Positions 1 through 7,892 of a stretch of 64,000 nucleotides of DNA are shown here, piece after piece. The notes under the pieces are model-generated. The model saw nothing but the letters and a program-made list of their open reading frames with translations, was not told the origin of the DNA and searched no databases. Source of the stretch: Lacticaseibacillus kribbianus (GTDB lineage: Bacteria > Bacillota > Bacilli > Lactobacillales > Lactobacillaceae); the NCBI RefSeq assembly GCF_020180945.1, contig NZ_JAIPUL010000001.1:682001-746000 (forward strand), read 5' to 3'. Numbering within the stretch: the first letter of the stretch is position 1; each line of letters starts with the position of its first letter. The translations under genes and the position numbers were made by a program.

Positions 1-623
1 AAGGTGCGGGTCAAAAGCTGCGGCCGGTTCAGCTCGCTGATGGTCATGTTGAGGCCAAACAGCGCGACGGCCACGGCGGACACCGCCTGCGGCACGTGGT
101 AGGGCAACGGCCGGGTGTCCAGACGCAGGCCGAAGTGCGGCCACTTCAGCGGCTGGTGGTGGATGTAGCGCCAGATGTTGACGACGCCGTAGCCCAAAAA
201 GCCAAGCAGGATGGCCGCAAAGTCGCAGACGAACACGAGGTCGCGCCAGATCACCATGTTGATGAACGAGCCGCCCAGCCCGGACGAGACGTTCTTGACG
301 CTCATCACGGTGCCGACGGTCATGAAGTCCGAGAACTCGCGGTAGTACAGGACGTTGATGACCAGCAGCAGGCACAGCAGCACGTAGACGATGCCGCCGA
401 CCGCGTAGCCGGCTTTGGGCCGGCGCGGGTAAAGCCCGAGCGACAGCAGTGCGGCCGAGGTGCCCAGCGGGTTGAAGAACAAGATGACTTGCTGCAAGAT
501 GCCGGTCGCGCCGAGCCGAAAGTCAACGTAGTAGGCGAACAGGGTCTTCAGCCAGATTAATATTAATAGTAGGCTTAAGAAGCCGAGGCGCGTGGTGCGC
601 ACGCGCGTAATCAGGTTTTTCAC
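1..623 (-). CDS. ltaS: LTA synthase family protein, N-terminal part (cut by window edge)
   Basis: Membrane enzyme of the LtaS family, which polymerises glycerol phosphate from phosphatidylglycerol into lipoteichoic acid outside the cell. Only about 207 N-terminal residues are present; the gene runs off the left edge, so the extracellular sulfatase-fold domain with the catalytic Thr is not visible. The visible part has hydrophobic segments and the family-like stretches LKTLFAYYVDF and LQQVILFFNPLGT near the N-terminus. I chose the GTG at 623 because a GGGAGG ribosome binding site lies about 7 bases upstream. A different LtaS-like paralogue is possible, since the catalytic part is missing. Confidence 0.85.
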   Translation of the reverse strand, partial: MKNLITRVRTTRLGFLSLLLILIWLKTLFAYYVDFRLGATGILQQVILFFNPLGTSAALLSLGLYPRRPKAGYAVGGIVYVLLCLLLVINVLYYREFSDFMTVGTVMSVKNVSSGLGGSFINMVIWRDLVFVCDFAAILLGFLGYGVVNIWRYIHHQPLKWPHFGLRLDTRPLPYHVPQAVSAVAVALFGLNMTISELNRPQLLTRT

Positions 624-653
624 GGTATCCTCCCGTTCGTAAGGTTCCGTTTC

Positions 654-682
654 ATTGTACCCGTAACGCTATTGGGGGGCAA
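654..682 (-). promoter_or_regulatory. Promoter of the ltaS-like gene
   Basis: On the minus strand, -35 TTGCCC and -10 TACAAT are separated by 17 bases, about 30 bases upstream of the GTG start. Confidence 0.6.
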
Positions 683-748
683 ACGAATTGCGGTGGCGGC
701 CGCCTTTTGTAAGAATGACTTAAACGCTGCACGGCGGTAGGCACGGTC

Positions 749-757
749 TGTTAGAAT
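749..757 (+). promoter_or_regulatory. Extended -10 promoter of the VanZ-like gene
   Basis: TGTTAGAAT is an extended -10 element without a clear -35. It overlaps an upstream in-frame ATG at 756, which argues that this ATG is not used. Confidence 0.5.
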
Positions 758-779
758 GAATGGGCGATTGGAGGAGCTT

Positions 780-1388
780 ATGCTGTTTTTGGGACCCGTG
801 TACCAGGTTGTGCGCGCACACCTGGAGGGGCGCATCAACCACTTTCCGTTGGTGCGCCTGATGATGTACAGTCTAGACAAAACCATCCTGTACCTGCTGG
901 CGTTCGCGCTGATCCGCGGGGTGTGGCTTTTTGCGACCAAGCGGCCGTGGCGGCTCGGCCACGAGCTCAAGGTGCACGTGTTCGCCGGCTACGTGATCCT
1001 GCTGCTGATGCTGACGGTGTTTCGCCAGTGGTACTACCCGTGGCAGCTGCACTTTTACTTCAACCACCCGCTGGCGGACATCAACTGGACGCCGATGGTC
1101 GAGACCATGAAGCTGCGGCTCGGGGCCTCGCAGCTGGATTTTTGGTACCAGTCGCTGGGCAACGTCGTGTGGTTCGTGCCGTTCGGCTTCGGCCTGGCGT
1201 GGCTGGCCCCGCGGCCGAGGCTCTGGCGGGTGCTGCTTGCGGGCATCCTGCTGTCGGTGATGATCGAGGGCCTTCAGTTCCTGCTGTACAGCGGGGTGGC
1301 CGACATCGACGATCTGATCTTCAACACGGTGGGGGCGCTGGTCGGCTACGTGCTGTGCCGGCTGGTGCGGCGGCCGAGGCGCCAATAA
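780..1388 (+). CDS. VanZ family membrane protein
   Basis: A roughly 202-aa multi-pass membrane protein of the VanZ family (named after a teicoplanin-resistance accessory gene; usual role unknown). Hydrophobic segments lie near residues 25-45, 65-85, 130-150 and 155-205. The family signature is visible in the C-terminal half: GNVVWFVPFGFGL, then a helix ending in E-G-L-Q, then DIDDLIFNTVGALVGY. Start chosen at 780 because GGAGG sits 5 bases upstream and the alternative ATG at 756 lies in the -10 box. It is a single-gene unit, divergent from ltaS and closed by a terminator. No vancomycin-resistance genes are nearby. Confidence 0.85.
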   Translation: MLFLGPVYQVVRAHLEGRINHFPLVRLMMYSLDKTILYLLAFALIRGVWLFATKRPWRLGHELKVHVFAGYVILLLMLTVFRQWYYPWQLHFYFNHPLADINWTPMVETMKLRLGASQLDFWYQSLGNVVWFVPFGFGLAWLAPRPRLWRVLLAGILLSVMIEGLQFLLYSGVADIDDLIFNTVGALVGYVLCRLVRRPRRQ

Positions 1389-1401
1389 GATAGGTAACGC
1401 A

Positions 1402-1425
1402 GGGTGGCGGATGGCCACCCTTTTT
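1402..1425 (+). terminator. Terminator after the VanZ-like gene
   Basis: Seven-base-pair stem GGGTGGC/GCCACCC followed by TTTTT. Confidence 0.8.
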
Positions 1426-1429
1426 GCGC

Positions 1430-1803
1430 GGCGGACCGATTAGTTGCGAGACTGCGCAAGAGGGGCTACGCTTAAGGCAACGGTCGGGCGCGGTTTTGCG
1501 CAAATCGAGGGCACTGCCGCACCGCGTTTTCAGTGCGCAGCCGATTGAATAACGAATCGCGCTGTCGCGACACGCTTCGTATTTTCAGAAAAAAAGTAAG
1601 CCACCGGTCGCTTTGTGAAAACGACGGCTGAAAATGTGGCGACACGGCGTCATTTTGCGAAATATTTGGCGTCAAGGGGGCAAAAATGGTTTTTTGTCCA
1701 AACGCCAGTCCCGTGCAGATCCGATGAATTTTGCGGCGACTGGTCGAGTCGTGCAACCGAATTCAGAATCCGGTTTCATGAACGCGACGGCCCCGCACCG
1801 GGC
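1430..1803. other. Intergenic stretch without recognisable gene
   Basis: About 375 bases, more AT-rich than its surroundings. Only short overlapping open frames of 60-66 codons occur, on both strands, without good ribosome binding sites or family resemblance. Nothing supported beyond the promoter that follows it. Confidence 0.5.
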
Positions 1804-1832
1804 TTGCCTTGAAAACGAAATCACGATAAAAT
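1804..1832 (+). promoter_or_regulatory. Promoter of the sugar transporter gene
   Basis: TTGCCT and TAAAAT separated by exactly 17 bases, about 50 bases upstream of the start codon. Confidence 0.65.
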
Positions 1833-1884
1833 AACTACTTGTGACTTTTACGAAACGCAACCTGAGATGAAAAGAGGAAATTAA

Positions 1885-2736
1885 ATGGCAATCATTATCG
1901 CGCTGATCCCGGCACTGGCCTGGGGATCAATCGGGCTAGTCAGTGCTAAATTGGGCGGTAACGCATACCAGCAGACGCTTGGGATGACGTTGGGGGCCCT
2001 GGTGTTCGGCATCGGCACCTGGCTCATCGCCCAGCCGGCGATGGACGCGAAGGTCTGGGCGCTCGGCATCCTGTCCGGGCTGTTTTGGGCCCTGGGGCAG
2101 AGCCAGCAGTTCCAGACCATGAAGTACATCGGCGTCTCCATGACCGTGCCGATGTCGACGGGGATGCAGCTGGTCGCCAACACCCTGGCCGGCGCGCTGC
2201 TGTTCCACGAGTGGCAAAGCGGCAAGGACGTCAGCATGGGGCTCTTGGCCCTACTGTTTTTGGTCCTCGGCGCCGTTTTGACCTCCCGCAAGGAAAAGGC
2301 CGCGGCCGGTGAGGGGCAGACCAAGCTGGCGCAGGGGCTGCGCACCCTGATTTTCTCGACCGCCGGTTACGCCGGCTACACCATCGTGGTCAACGCCGGA
2401 CACCTCGATGCCACCGCCGTGGTGCTGCCTCAGGCGGTCGGCATGGTGGTCGGCGCGCTGCTGTTCGCCATCGGCCACGACGCCTTCAACAAGGAGACCG
2501 GCAAGAACGTGCTGACCGGGCTTTTGTGGGGCACCGGGAACGTGTTCATGCTGATGGCCATGGCCCAAGTCGGGCTGGCCATCGCCTACTCGATGTCCCA
2601 GATGGGTATCGTGATTTCGACCTTCGGCGCCATCTTCCTGCTCGGCGAACGCAAGACCCACAAGGAGATGACCTGGATCGCCTGGGGCTCGATTCTGATC
2701 ATCGCCGGTGGCGTGGTCTTGGGCATGATGAAGTAG
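1885..2736 (+). CDS. glcU: GRP-family sugar uptake permease (GlcU/RbsU type)
   Basis: A 283-aa integral membrane protein of the glucose/ribose porter family, which carries sugar into the cell by proton-linked uptake without phosphorylation. About ten hydrophobic helices span the whole length. Family-like stretches are ALAWGSIGLVSAKLGG at the N-terminus, FWALGQSQQFQTMKYIGVS near residue 70 and the repeat-half equivalent LLWGTGNVFMLMAMAQVG near 215. RBS AGAGGA precedes the ATG. It lies directly before pgi, fitting entry of free glucose into glycolysis. Lactobacilli often call such genes rbsU; the actual substrate cannot be read from sequence. Confidence 0.85.
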   Translation: MAIIIALIPALAWGSIGLVSAKLGGNAYQQTLGMTLGALVFGIGTWLIAQPAMDAKVWALGILSGLFWALGQSQQFQTMKYIGVSMTVPMSTGMQLVANTLAGALLFHEWQSGKDVSMGLLALLFLVLGAVLTSRKEKAAAGEGQTKLAQGLRTLIFSTAGYAGYTIVVNAGHLDATAVVLPQAVGMVVGALLFAIGHDAFNKETGKNVLTGLLWGTGNVFMLMAMAQVGLAIAYSMSQMGIVISTFGAIFLLGERKTHKEMTWIAWGSILIIAGGVVLGMMK

Positions 2737-2741
2737 TCCGG

Positions 2742-2750
2742 TGCTATAAT
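2742..2750 (+). promoter_or_regulatory. Extended -10 promoter upstream of pgi
   Basis: TGCTATAAT, a near-perfect extended -10, starts right after the transporter stop codon. No good -35 is visible. Confidence 0.55.
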
Positions 2751-2800
2751 ACGTAGGGGTGTTACCGACTGGTGACTTTTCACAATCGCAGTGGTCCACC

Positions 2801-2829
2801 TTGCAATTGCCCGAGAACATGCTTAAAGT
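2801..2829 (+). promoter_or_regulatory. Second candidate pgi promoter
   Basis: TTGCAA and TAAAGT separated by 17 bases, about 40 bases upstream of the pgi start. Either this or the extended -10 at 2742 could serve pgi. Confidence 0.45.
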
Positions 2830-2870
2830 TGAAACCGAATACTGAAACATCTTAGGAGGAATAGATTCTT

Positions 2871-4211
2871 ATGGCTCACATTTCATTCGATTCATCCAAG
2901 CTGGGCAAGTTCGTGCACGACAACGAACTTGGTCAGATGCAGGCGCTGGTGACGGCCGCCGACACGGAACTGCGCGAAGGCACCGGTGCCGGTAACGACT
3001 TCCGCGGCTTCATCGACCTGCCCGTCGACTACGACAAGGACGAATTCGCCCGCATCAAGGCCGCGGCCAAGAAGATCCAGGGCGACTCCGAAGTGTTCGT
3101 TGCCATCGGCATCGGCGGCTCCTACCTCGGGGCCCGCGCTGCTATCGACTTCCTGTCCCACACCTTCCGCAACGCGGAGCCTGGGCGCAAGCTGCCGGAA
3201 GTCTACTTTGCCGGCAACTCCATCTCCAGCTCCTACCTGTCCGACCTGCTGGACGTGATCGGCGACCGCGACTTCTCCCTGAACGTGATCTCCAAGTCCG
3301 GGACCACCACCGAGCCGTCCATCGCGTTCCGCGTTCTGAAGGCTAAGCTGATTGCCAAGTACGGCAAGGAAGCCGCCAAGGATCGTATCTTTGCGACGAC
3401 CGATCGCGCCAAGGGTGCCCTGAAGGATGAATCCGACGCCGAGGGTTACGAAGAGTTCGTTGTCCCAGACGACATCGGCGGCCGCTTCTCCGTGCTGTCC
3501 GCCGTTGGCCTGCTGCCAATCGCCGTTGCCGGTGGTGACATCGACCAGTTGATGCAGGGTGCCGCCGACGCGCGCACCGAGTACTCAAGCGCCGACCTGA
3601 CCAAGAACGAGGCCTACCAGTACGCCGCGTACCGCAACATTTTGTACCGCAAGGGCTACACCACCGAGCTGCTTGAAAACTACGAGCCAACCCTGCAGTA
3701 CCTCGGCGAATGGTGGAAGCAACTGATGGGCGAATCCGAAGGCAAGGACCAAAAGGGCATCTACCCATCAAGCGCCAACTTCAGCACCGACCTGCACTCC
3801 CTGGGTCAGTACATCCAGGAAGGCCTGCGCAACCTGATGGAAACCGTCGTCTGGGTTGAGCAGCCGAACCACGACCTGACCATCCCGGCCGAGCCGGGCT
3901 CCTTGGACGGCCTGAACTACCTGGAAGGCCGCTCCATGAGCGAAGTCAACCGCAAGGCCTACGAAGGCGTTGTGCTGGCCCACACCGATGGCGGCGTGCC
4001 GGTCATGACCGTCTCCATTCCGAAGCAGGATGCCTACACGCTGGGCTACCTGATCTACTTCTTCGAAGCCGCGGTTTCCATCTCCGGTTACCTGAACGGC
4101 ATCAACCCGTTCAATCAGCCAGGGGTTGAAGCCTACAAGAAGAACATGTTCGCGCTGCTCGGCCGTCCGGGTTACGAAGACATGACCAAGGAACTCAACG
4201 CACGCCTGTAA
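2871..4211 (+). CDS. pgi: Glucose-6-phosphate isomerase
   Basis: Cytoplasmic glycolytic enzyme interconverting glucose 6-phosphate and fructose 6-phosphate. The 446-aa length is the usual bacillar/lactobacillar size. Both SIS-type sugar-phosphate sites are visible: [13 protein letters not shown] near residue 75 and [12 protein letters not shown] near 140. The region [15 protein letters not shown], near 290, holds the expected catalytic Glu. The start ATG follows a strong AGGAGGA. Codon use is noticeably more biased (GCC, AAG, CTG) than in neighbours, as expected for an abundant enzyme. It is monocistronic, with its own promoters and a strong terminator. Confidence 0.98.
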   Translation: MAHISFDSSKLGKFVHDNELGQMQALVTAADTELREGTGAGNDFRGFIDLPVDYDKDEFARIKAAAKKIQGDSEVFVAIGIGGSYLGARAAIDFLSHTFRNAEPGRKLPEVYFAGNSISSSYLSDLLDVIGDRDFSLNVISKSGTTTEPSIAFRVLKAKLIAKYGKEAAKDRIFATTDRAKGALKDESDAEGYEEFVVPDDIGGRFSVLSAVGLLPIAVAGGDIDQLMQGAADARTEYSSADLTKNEAYQYAAYRNILYRKGYTTELLENYEPTLQYLGEWWKQLMGESEGKDQKGIYPSSANFSTDLHSLGQYIQEGLRNLMETVVWVEQPNHDLTIPAEPGSLDGLNYLEGRSMSEVNRKAYEGVVLAHTDGGVPVMTVSIPKQDAYTLGYLIYFFEAAVSISGYLNGINPFNQPGVEAYKKNMFALLGRPGYEDMTKELNARL

Positions 4212-4232
4212 TGGCGCGGCGTACACAGATTG

Positions 4233-4259
4233 GAAGCCCACTCGTGGGCTTCTTTTTTT
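4233..4259 (+). terminator. pgi terminator
   Basis: Eight-base-pair stem GAAGCCCA/TGGGCTTC with CTCG loop, followed by seven T. Confidence 0.9.
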
Positions 4260-4265
4260 GACACA

Positions 4266-4307
4266 TCAAAAACGCGGCGGCCTGCAATTATAGCGGGCCG
4301 CCGCGTT
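4266..4307 (-). terminator. Terminator of the lipoprotein/nuclease operon
   Basis: Twelve-base-pair GC-rich stem (arms 4271-4282 and 4296-4307). On the minus strand it is followed by TTTTTGATG. It stands back to back with the pgi terminator between convergent units. Confidence 0.75.
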
Positions 4308-4319
4308 GGCGTTGAAACC

Positions 4320-5267
4320 TCAGTTGGTGGTGCTAGTCCCGGTGGCGTAGTTGATCGTGTAGCCGTCCTCAACGTTAAAGATAAAGACGTTGAAGCGGAT
4401 GGTGTTGTCGCCGATGGACTGGGCGCGCATCTGGACGCCGCGGGCGACGAGCTCCTGGCCGCGGTAGATTGGGCGCACCTCGTAGCGCACGTAGCGGCGG
4501 CTGCTGCCCTTCAGGTACGTGGCGATGTCCATCTCGTGCGCAAGCATCAGCGGGTTGTTCAGCGACTGGGTGCCGGTGATCAGGTTCTTGGGGTTGTTGT
4601 TCTCCCCGGACAGCTGGAAGCCGATCAGATGGCTACGGTTGTACAGCCAGCCGTGCGCGGTGCGCCGATTGTGCCAGCCGGTGGGGTCCCAGGTCAGGGC
4701 CGTGCGCGCCTCGGTCGGCATCAGGCTGGTGTTCAGCATGGCGTCGGCCACCACGGCGCGGTTGTAGCCGTCTAGGTCCGCGTAGCGCTCCCAGGCGCCG
4801 TGCGCCGTGCTCAGCTCCGCGGCGGAAAAGCCCGGCGCGTTGTTGTCGACGGTCAGCTCCTGGTTACCGGCGTAAGTCTTGGCGGCTAGCGCTGCGGGCG
4901 TGGTGCCGCGGCTGACGGTGGCCGGCTTGTGGCTGGCGCTGGCCTTTTGGCTAGTGCCAGCGTTTTTGCTGGTGCCTGCGGCCTCGGTCGCCGCCTTGCT
5001 TGCGCTCTCGGCGCTGGCGCTTGACGCCGCCTTGTCCGCCGCAAGGTCGTCCTTGAGGCTTGCAATCTCCGCCTTGGTGGAGGAGAGGTCGTGGTCGACG
5101 TCCTTGATGGCGGCCTGCAGGCTGCTGGTGGCGGCCTTGGTTGCCTTGACACTGGTGCTGAACTTGGTGACGGCCGGGTCCTGGGTCTTCTTTGCGGGTT
5201 CGGCGCTGCAGCCGGCCAAAAGGAGCAGGCCGAGCACGAGGCCGCTGTGCATTATTTTTTTAATCAT
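4320..5267 (-). CDS. Secreted lipoprotein DNA/RNA non-specific endonuclease
   Basis: A 315-aa predicted lipoprotein: positively charged start, hydrophobic core and lipobox LLAGC with Cys20. Residues about 35-115 are a polar Ala/Ser/Lys linker with coiled-coil character. The nuclease domain of the NUC1 (beta-beta-alpha-metal) family fills residues 140-315. YNRSHLIGFQLSGE (from 209) is the counterpart of the DRGH active-site motif, with His213 as expected general base, followed by NNPKNLITGTQSLN holding the metal-binding Asn. Related proteins act as DNA-entry or nutrient nucleases at the surface. The ATG overlaps the preceding stop codon (TAATG), so translation is coupled to the sunset-domain lipoprotein. 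Confidence 0.88.
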   Translation of the reverse strand: MIKKIMHSGLVLGLLLLAGCSAEPAKKTQDPAVTKFSTSVKATKAATSSLQAAIKDVDHDLSSTKAEIASLKDDLAADKAASSASAESASKAATEAAGTSKNAGTSQKASASHKPATVSRGTTPAALAAKTYAGNQELTVDNNAPGFSAAELSTAHGAWERYADLDGYNRAVVADAMLNTSLMPTEARTALTWDPTGWHNRRTAHGWLYNRSHLIGFQLSGENNNPKNLITGTQSLNNPLMLAHEMDIATYLKGSSRRYVRYEVRPIYRGQELVARGVQMRAQSIGDNTIRFNVFIFNVEDGYTINYATGTSTTN

Positions 5268-5938
5268 TAGCGTTTCGCCTTTCGATAACCGGCCGCCTGG
5301 GCCTCCGCCTCAGTAGCAAAGTACACCGCGTTGGCCGGGTTCATGTGGTAGCCGGCCTGACCGGGCACGTGGTAGATCTTGGAGTTCACGTTGCCGATGA
5401 TGCGCTTGGCCGCCCCTGTGTCCAGCTTGCCCTGGGCGCGGGCACCCCCGGTGCTGCGCGCCGCGGCCGCTTTGCGGCTGGCGGCTGCCGCCGCTGCCGC
5501 CCGGCTGCTGCTGGCCGCCGCCTGCGCCTTGGCCTGGCTTGCAGCGACGGCCTTGGCCTTGGCTGCCGCCGCGGCCTTTGCCTTCGCGTCCGCCTTGGCC
5601 TTGGCCTCAGCTGCGGCCTTCTTGGCGGCCTCCGCGTCCGCTTTGGCCTGGCGAATGCTTTCCGCCTTGGCCGCCTCCGCCTCGCGCTTCGCCTGCTCGG
5701 CCAGCAAGGCGTCGCGCTCCTTGCTCAGCTTGGCGAGCTTGGCGGACTTGGTGTCAAGTGCCGCGGCCAGCGTCACCTTGGCCTTGGCGGTCTTGTCAGC
5801 CGCCTTGCGCTGGGCCTGGGTGATGCGCACCGGCGCCGGCTTCTGCGCCTCGGCGTTATTGGCGCAGCCGGTGGTCACCATCAGCGCGGCGACTGCAATT
5901 GCGAGCAGACCGCCGCGTCGTTTCGTCGATTGTCTCAT
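5267..5938 (-). CDS. Ala/Lys-rich lipoprotein with C-terminal sunset domain
   Basis: A 223-aa predicted lipoprotein (lipobox VTTGC, Cys25). Residues about 55-170 are a low-complexity Ala/Lys/Glu/Ser helix, probably a long coiled-coil stalk. The last 45 residues, with GNVNSKIYHVPGQAGYH and EAEAQAAGYRKAKR, match the small domain often fused to DNA-entry nucleases (sunset or Ada-like metal-binding domain). Here it is a separate protein co-transcribed with the nuclease. I chose ATG 5938 over a TTG 18 bases upstream because the TTG would lie on the purine-rich GGGGGGA that can serve as RBS. Confidence 0.75.
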   Translation of the reverse strand: MRQSTKRRGGLLAIAVAALMVTTGCANNAEAQKPAPVRITQAQRKAADKTAKAKVTLAAALDTKSAKLAKLSKERDALLAEQAKREAEAAKAESIRQAKADAEAAKKAAAEAKAKADAKAKAAAAAKAKAVAASQAKAQAAASSSRAAAAAAASRKAAAARSTGGARAQGKLDTGAAKRIIGNVNSKIYHVPGQAGYHMNPANAVYFATEAEAQAAGYRKAKR

Positions 5939-6053
5939 ATGTAGGTTTCCCCCCAACTTTTTCTCCCGTACCCCTTTATTATCCGGGATAACGCGCGGCT
6001 TTGCTAGCCCTGTAAGCGTTTTTGTTCATAGGCTTAAGTTTTGACGTTCGGCT

Positions 6054-6082
6054 TTGACCGCGGCGGGTTGCTGTGCTAGCGT
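6054..6082 (+). promoter_or_regulatory. Promoter of the oxidoreductase gene
   Basis: TTGACC, 17-base spacer, TAGCGT preceded by TGC (extended -10), about 35 bases before the start codon. Confidence 0.5.
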
Positions 6083-6115
6083 TAAAGTAACGACTAATGA
6101 AAATAGGTGAGCAGT

Positions 6116-7024
6116 ATGTTAAACATCGGAGTGATTGGACTGGGCAACATCGCCCAAAAGGCCTACCTGCCCGTGTACGCGCAGATGCAAGATCAGGTGC
6201 AGTGGTACCTGGAAAGCCGCGACCTGGCCAAGGTCACGCGGCTGGCCAACCAGTTTCACATGGTGGCAGCGGGGACGGACATCGCAGCGCTCGACCAGCT
6301 GAGCCTCGACGCGGTGATGATTCACGCCGCCACGCCGGTGCATTACGACTTGGTGAAGCATTTCCTGAGCCGCGACGTCAACGTTTTCGTGGACAAGCCA
6401 CTGGCGACCACGCAGGAAGAGGTGACGGAGCTGTACCTGCTGGCGGCCCAGCACCGCAAGCTCCTGACGGTCGGCTTCAACCGCCGCTTCGCCCCGCAGA
6501 TGCAAAGCCTGGCTGCGCTTGAGAACAAGAACGCGATCACCGTGACCAAAAACCGTGTGGCCGATCCCCAAGAACCACAGCACGCCATCTTCGACCTGCT
6601 GATCCACCCGCTGGACACGGCGCTCACACTGGCCGGTTTTCCCGAGGAGCCCAAAGCCCGCTACAGCCTGCACCTCAACGACAAGGGGCTGCTCGAGCAG
6701 GCCAGCGTGACCTTCACGGCGGCGGGGCTGCGCGCCACGGCCTCGATCAACCTGGTGGCCGGCTGCAACCTCGAGGAGGCGACGGTGGCGACCACGGCCG
6801 GCGTCGCACGGGTCCAGGACCTGAGCCGCCTCCAGCTTTACACCGGCGCCAAGGTGACCAGCTCGCAGGCGCCGGACTGGCAGCCGATGCTCGAGACTCG
6901 CGGTTTTGCCCCGATGATTCGCGCCTTCGTGGGCGCGGTGGGGCAGGCCACAGCCAACCCGGTGGCACCACAAACAAGCCGCTTGACGCACGCCATCCTT
7001 ACGGACATGGTCAAGCAGCTCTGA
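6116..7024 (+). CDS. Gfo/Idh/MocA-family NAD(P)-dependent oxidoreductase
   Basis: A 302-aa cytoplasmic dehydrogenase of the Gfo/Idh/MocA family, typically acting on sugars, inositol or their derivatives. The N-terminal Rossmann fold begins IGVIGLGNIAQKAYLPV (G-x-G-x-x-A pattern). HAATPVHYDLVKHFL and NVFVDKPLATT carry the family's E/D-K-P motif with the conserved Lys. GFNRRFAPQM follows, near residue 122. Start set at ATG 6116 because AGGTGAG lies 5 bases upstream; the GTG at 6107 is part of that RBS. The gene stands alone, so the substrate cannot be guessed. Confidence 0.88.
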   Translation: MLNIGVIGLGNIAQKAYLPVYAQMQDQVQWYLESRDLAKVTRLANQFHMVAAGTDIAALDQLSLDAVMIHAATPVHYDLVKHFLSRDVNVFVDKPLATTQEEVTELYLLAAQHRKLLTVGFNRRFAPQMQSLAALENKNAITVTKNRVADPQEPQHAIFDLLIHPLDTALTLAGFPEEPKARYSLHLNDKGLLEQASVTFTAAGLRATASINLVAGCNLEEATVATTAGVARVQDLSRLQLYTGAKVTSSQAPDWQPMLETRGFAPMIRAFVGAVGQATANPVAPQTSRLTHAILTDMVKQL

Positions 7025-7041
7025 CAAAAAAGGCGGTCGCG

Positions 7042-7164
7042 CTAGCCTTGGCGGTGGTTGACGATGCCGACAATGCCGCAGGTCAGCGTGATCGCACCGG
7101 CCAGCAGGGTGAGCCCACCGGCAACCGTCGTGACGATGCCTTGGGCGAGTGATGATTGGGTCAT
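7042..7164 (-). CDS. 40-aa hydrophobic membrane peptide, unknown
   Basis: A short gene below usual gene-caller limits. The ATG at 7164 has a perfect AAGGAGG six bases upstream, and 40 codons follow before TAG. The product is one hydrophobic segment (residues about 8-36, Gly/Thr/Leu/Ile-rich) ending in NHRQG, so a single-pass membrane peptide is likely. No family was recognised. Possibilities include a small stress or regulatory membrane peptide or a toxin-like peptide. It lies tail to tail with the oxidoreductase and head to head with the deaminase gene. Confidence 0.55.
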   Translation of the reverse strand: MTQSSLAQGIVTTVAGGLTLLAGAITLTCGIVGIVNHRQG

Positions 7165-7209
7165 GGTGCACCTCCTTGGGTGAAATGATCTGAAAGGGAC
7201 GGGAATGTA

Positions 7210-7677
7210 ATGTACCAGACACGCTTCATGAAGCAGGCGGCGGCCGCGGCCGCCGTGAACCTAACGCAACAGGACGGCGGACCGTTCGGCTGCGTGATTG
7301 TGAAGGACGGCGCCGTGGTGGCGACGGGCCACAACCGGGTGCTTGCCGACTGCGATCCGACCGCCCACGGCGAGGTCGTCGCGCTGCGGGCCGCCGGAGC
7401 GGCCCTTGGCACCCACGACCTGGGTGGCTGTGAGCTGTACACCAACGCGATGCCGTGCCCGATGTGCCTGGCGGCCATCATGTGGGCCAACATCCGCGTG
7501 GTGTACTACGGCAACACGGCAGCGGACGCTGCGGCCATCGGCTTTCGCGACGCGGCGATGTACGACTTCATCGAGCACCACCTGCAAGGCGACGCGTTGA
7601 CCTTGGTGCAGCACGACCGCGGCCTGACGCTGCCCGTGTTTGAGGCCTACAAGAAGGCTTCGCACCAGCTCTACTGA
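7210..7677 (+). CDS. guaD: Zinc-dependent nucleoside/guanine deaminase
   Basis: A 155-aa cytidine-deaminase-fold enzyme closest to the bacterial guanine deaminase type (guanine to xanthine, purine salvage). It has DPTAHGEVVALR with zinc ligand His53 and proton shuttle Glu55, and MPCPMC with zinc ligands Cys83 and Cys86. The later GFRDAAMYDF stretch is typical of the GuaD subgroup rather than TadA. The family more often has HAE; here it is HGE, which should not disturb the chemistry. The gene is monocistronic. The exact base deaminated is inferred. Confidence 0.8.
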   Translation: MYQTRFMKQAAAAAAVNLTQQDGGPFGCVIVKDGAVVATGHNRVLADCDPTAHGEVVALRAAGAALGTHDLGGCELYTNAMPCPMCLAAIMWANIRVVYYGNTAADAAAIGFRDAAMYDFIEHHLQGDALTLVQHDRGLTLPVFEAYKKASHQLY

Positions 7678-7721
7678 CCGCAAAGCACGTTTACCCCATG
7701 TTTACAAATCGGAACCGAATT

Positions 7722-7751
7722 TTTACCCGCAGCGGCACGAATCGATACAAT
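7722..7751 (+). promoter_or_regulatory. Promoter of a 33-aa peptide gene
   Basis: TTTACC, 18-base spacer, TACAAT, about 40 bases upstream of the small gene. Confidence 0.4.
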
Positions 7752-7790
7752 CCGGCGCTAAAGTTGAGGCGAAAACAGGAGGCGATGACA

Positions 7791-7892
7791 ATGTTACTGG
7801 GATGGCTGGTACTGGCGGTCGCACTGCACGGGGTCACGCTGTGGGCGATGTGGGGCCGGGCGGACCTCTTGATGGCGAAGGTCAAGGTCTGA
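7791..7892 (+). CDS. 33-aa single-pass membrane peptide, unknown
   Basis: A tiny gene with AGGAGG eight bases before ATG 7791. A second in-frame ATG at 7785 is too close to the RBS. The product is one hydrophobic helix (MLLGWLVLAVALHGVTLW) followed by a short basic tail. Its 3' end overlaps the convergent DsrE gene by 11 bases. No family was recognised. The good RBS and promoter-like sequence upstream favour a real gene. Confidence 0.45.
   Translation: MLLGWLVLAVALHGVTLWAMWGRADLLMAKVKV

Noticed and set aside
756-779. ATG 756 as start of the VanZ-like protein
   Set aside because: It overlaps the -10 box and has no RBS; ATG 780 has GGAGG at ideal spacing.
1615-1834. Overlapping 60-66-codon frames in the gap before the sugar transporter
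   Set aside because: No RBS, mutually overlapping on both strands, no recognisable product.
5345-6044. Long plus-strand frames and apparent repeats over the Ala/Lys-rich lipoprotein
   Set aside because: They mirror the low-complexity GCC/AAG codons of the real minus-strand gene; not a CRISPR or tandem-repeat array, since units are irregular and in coding phase.
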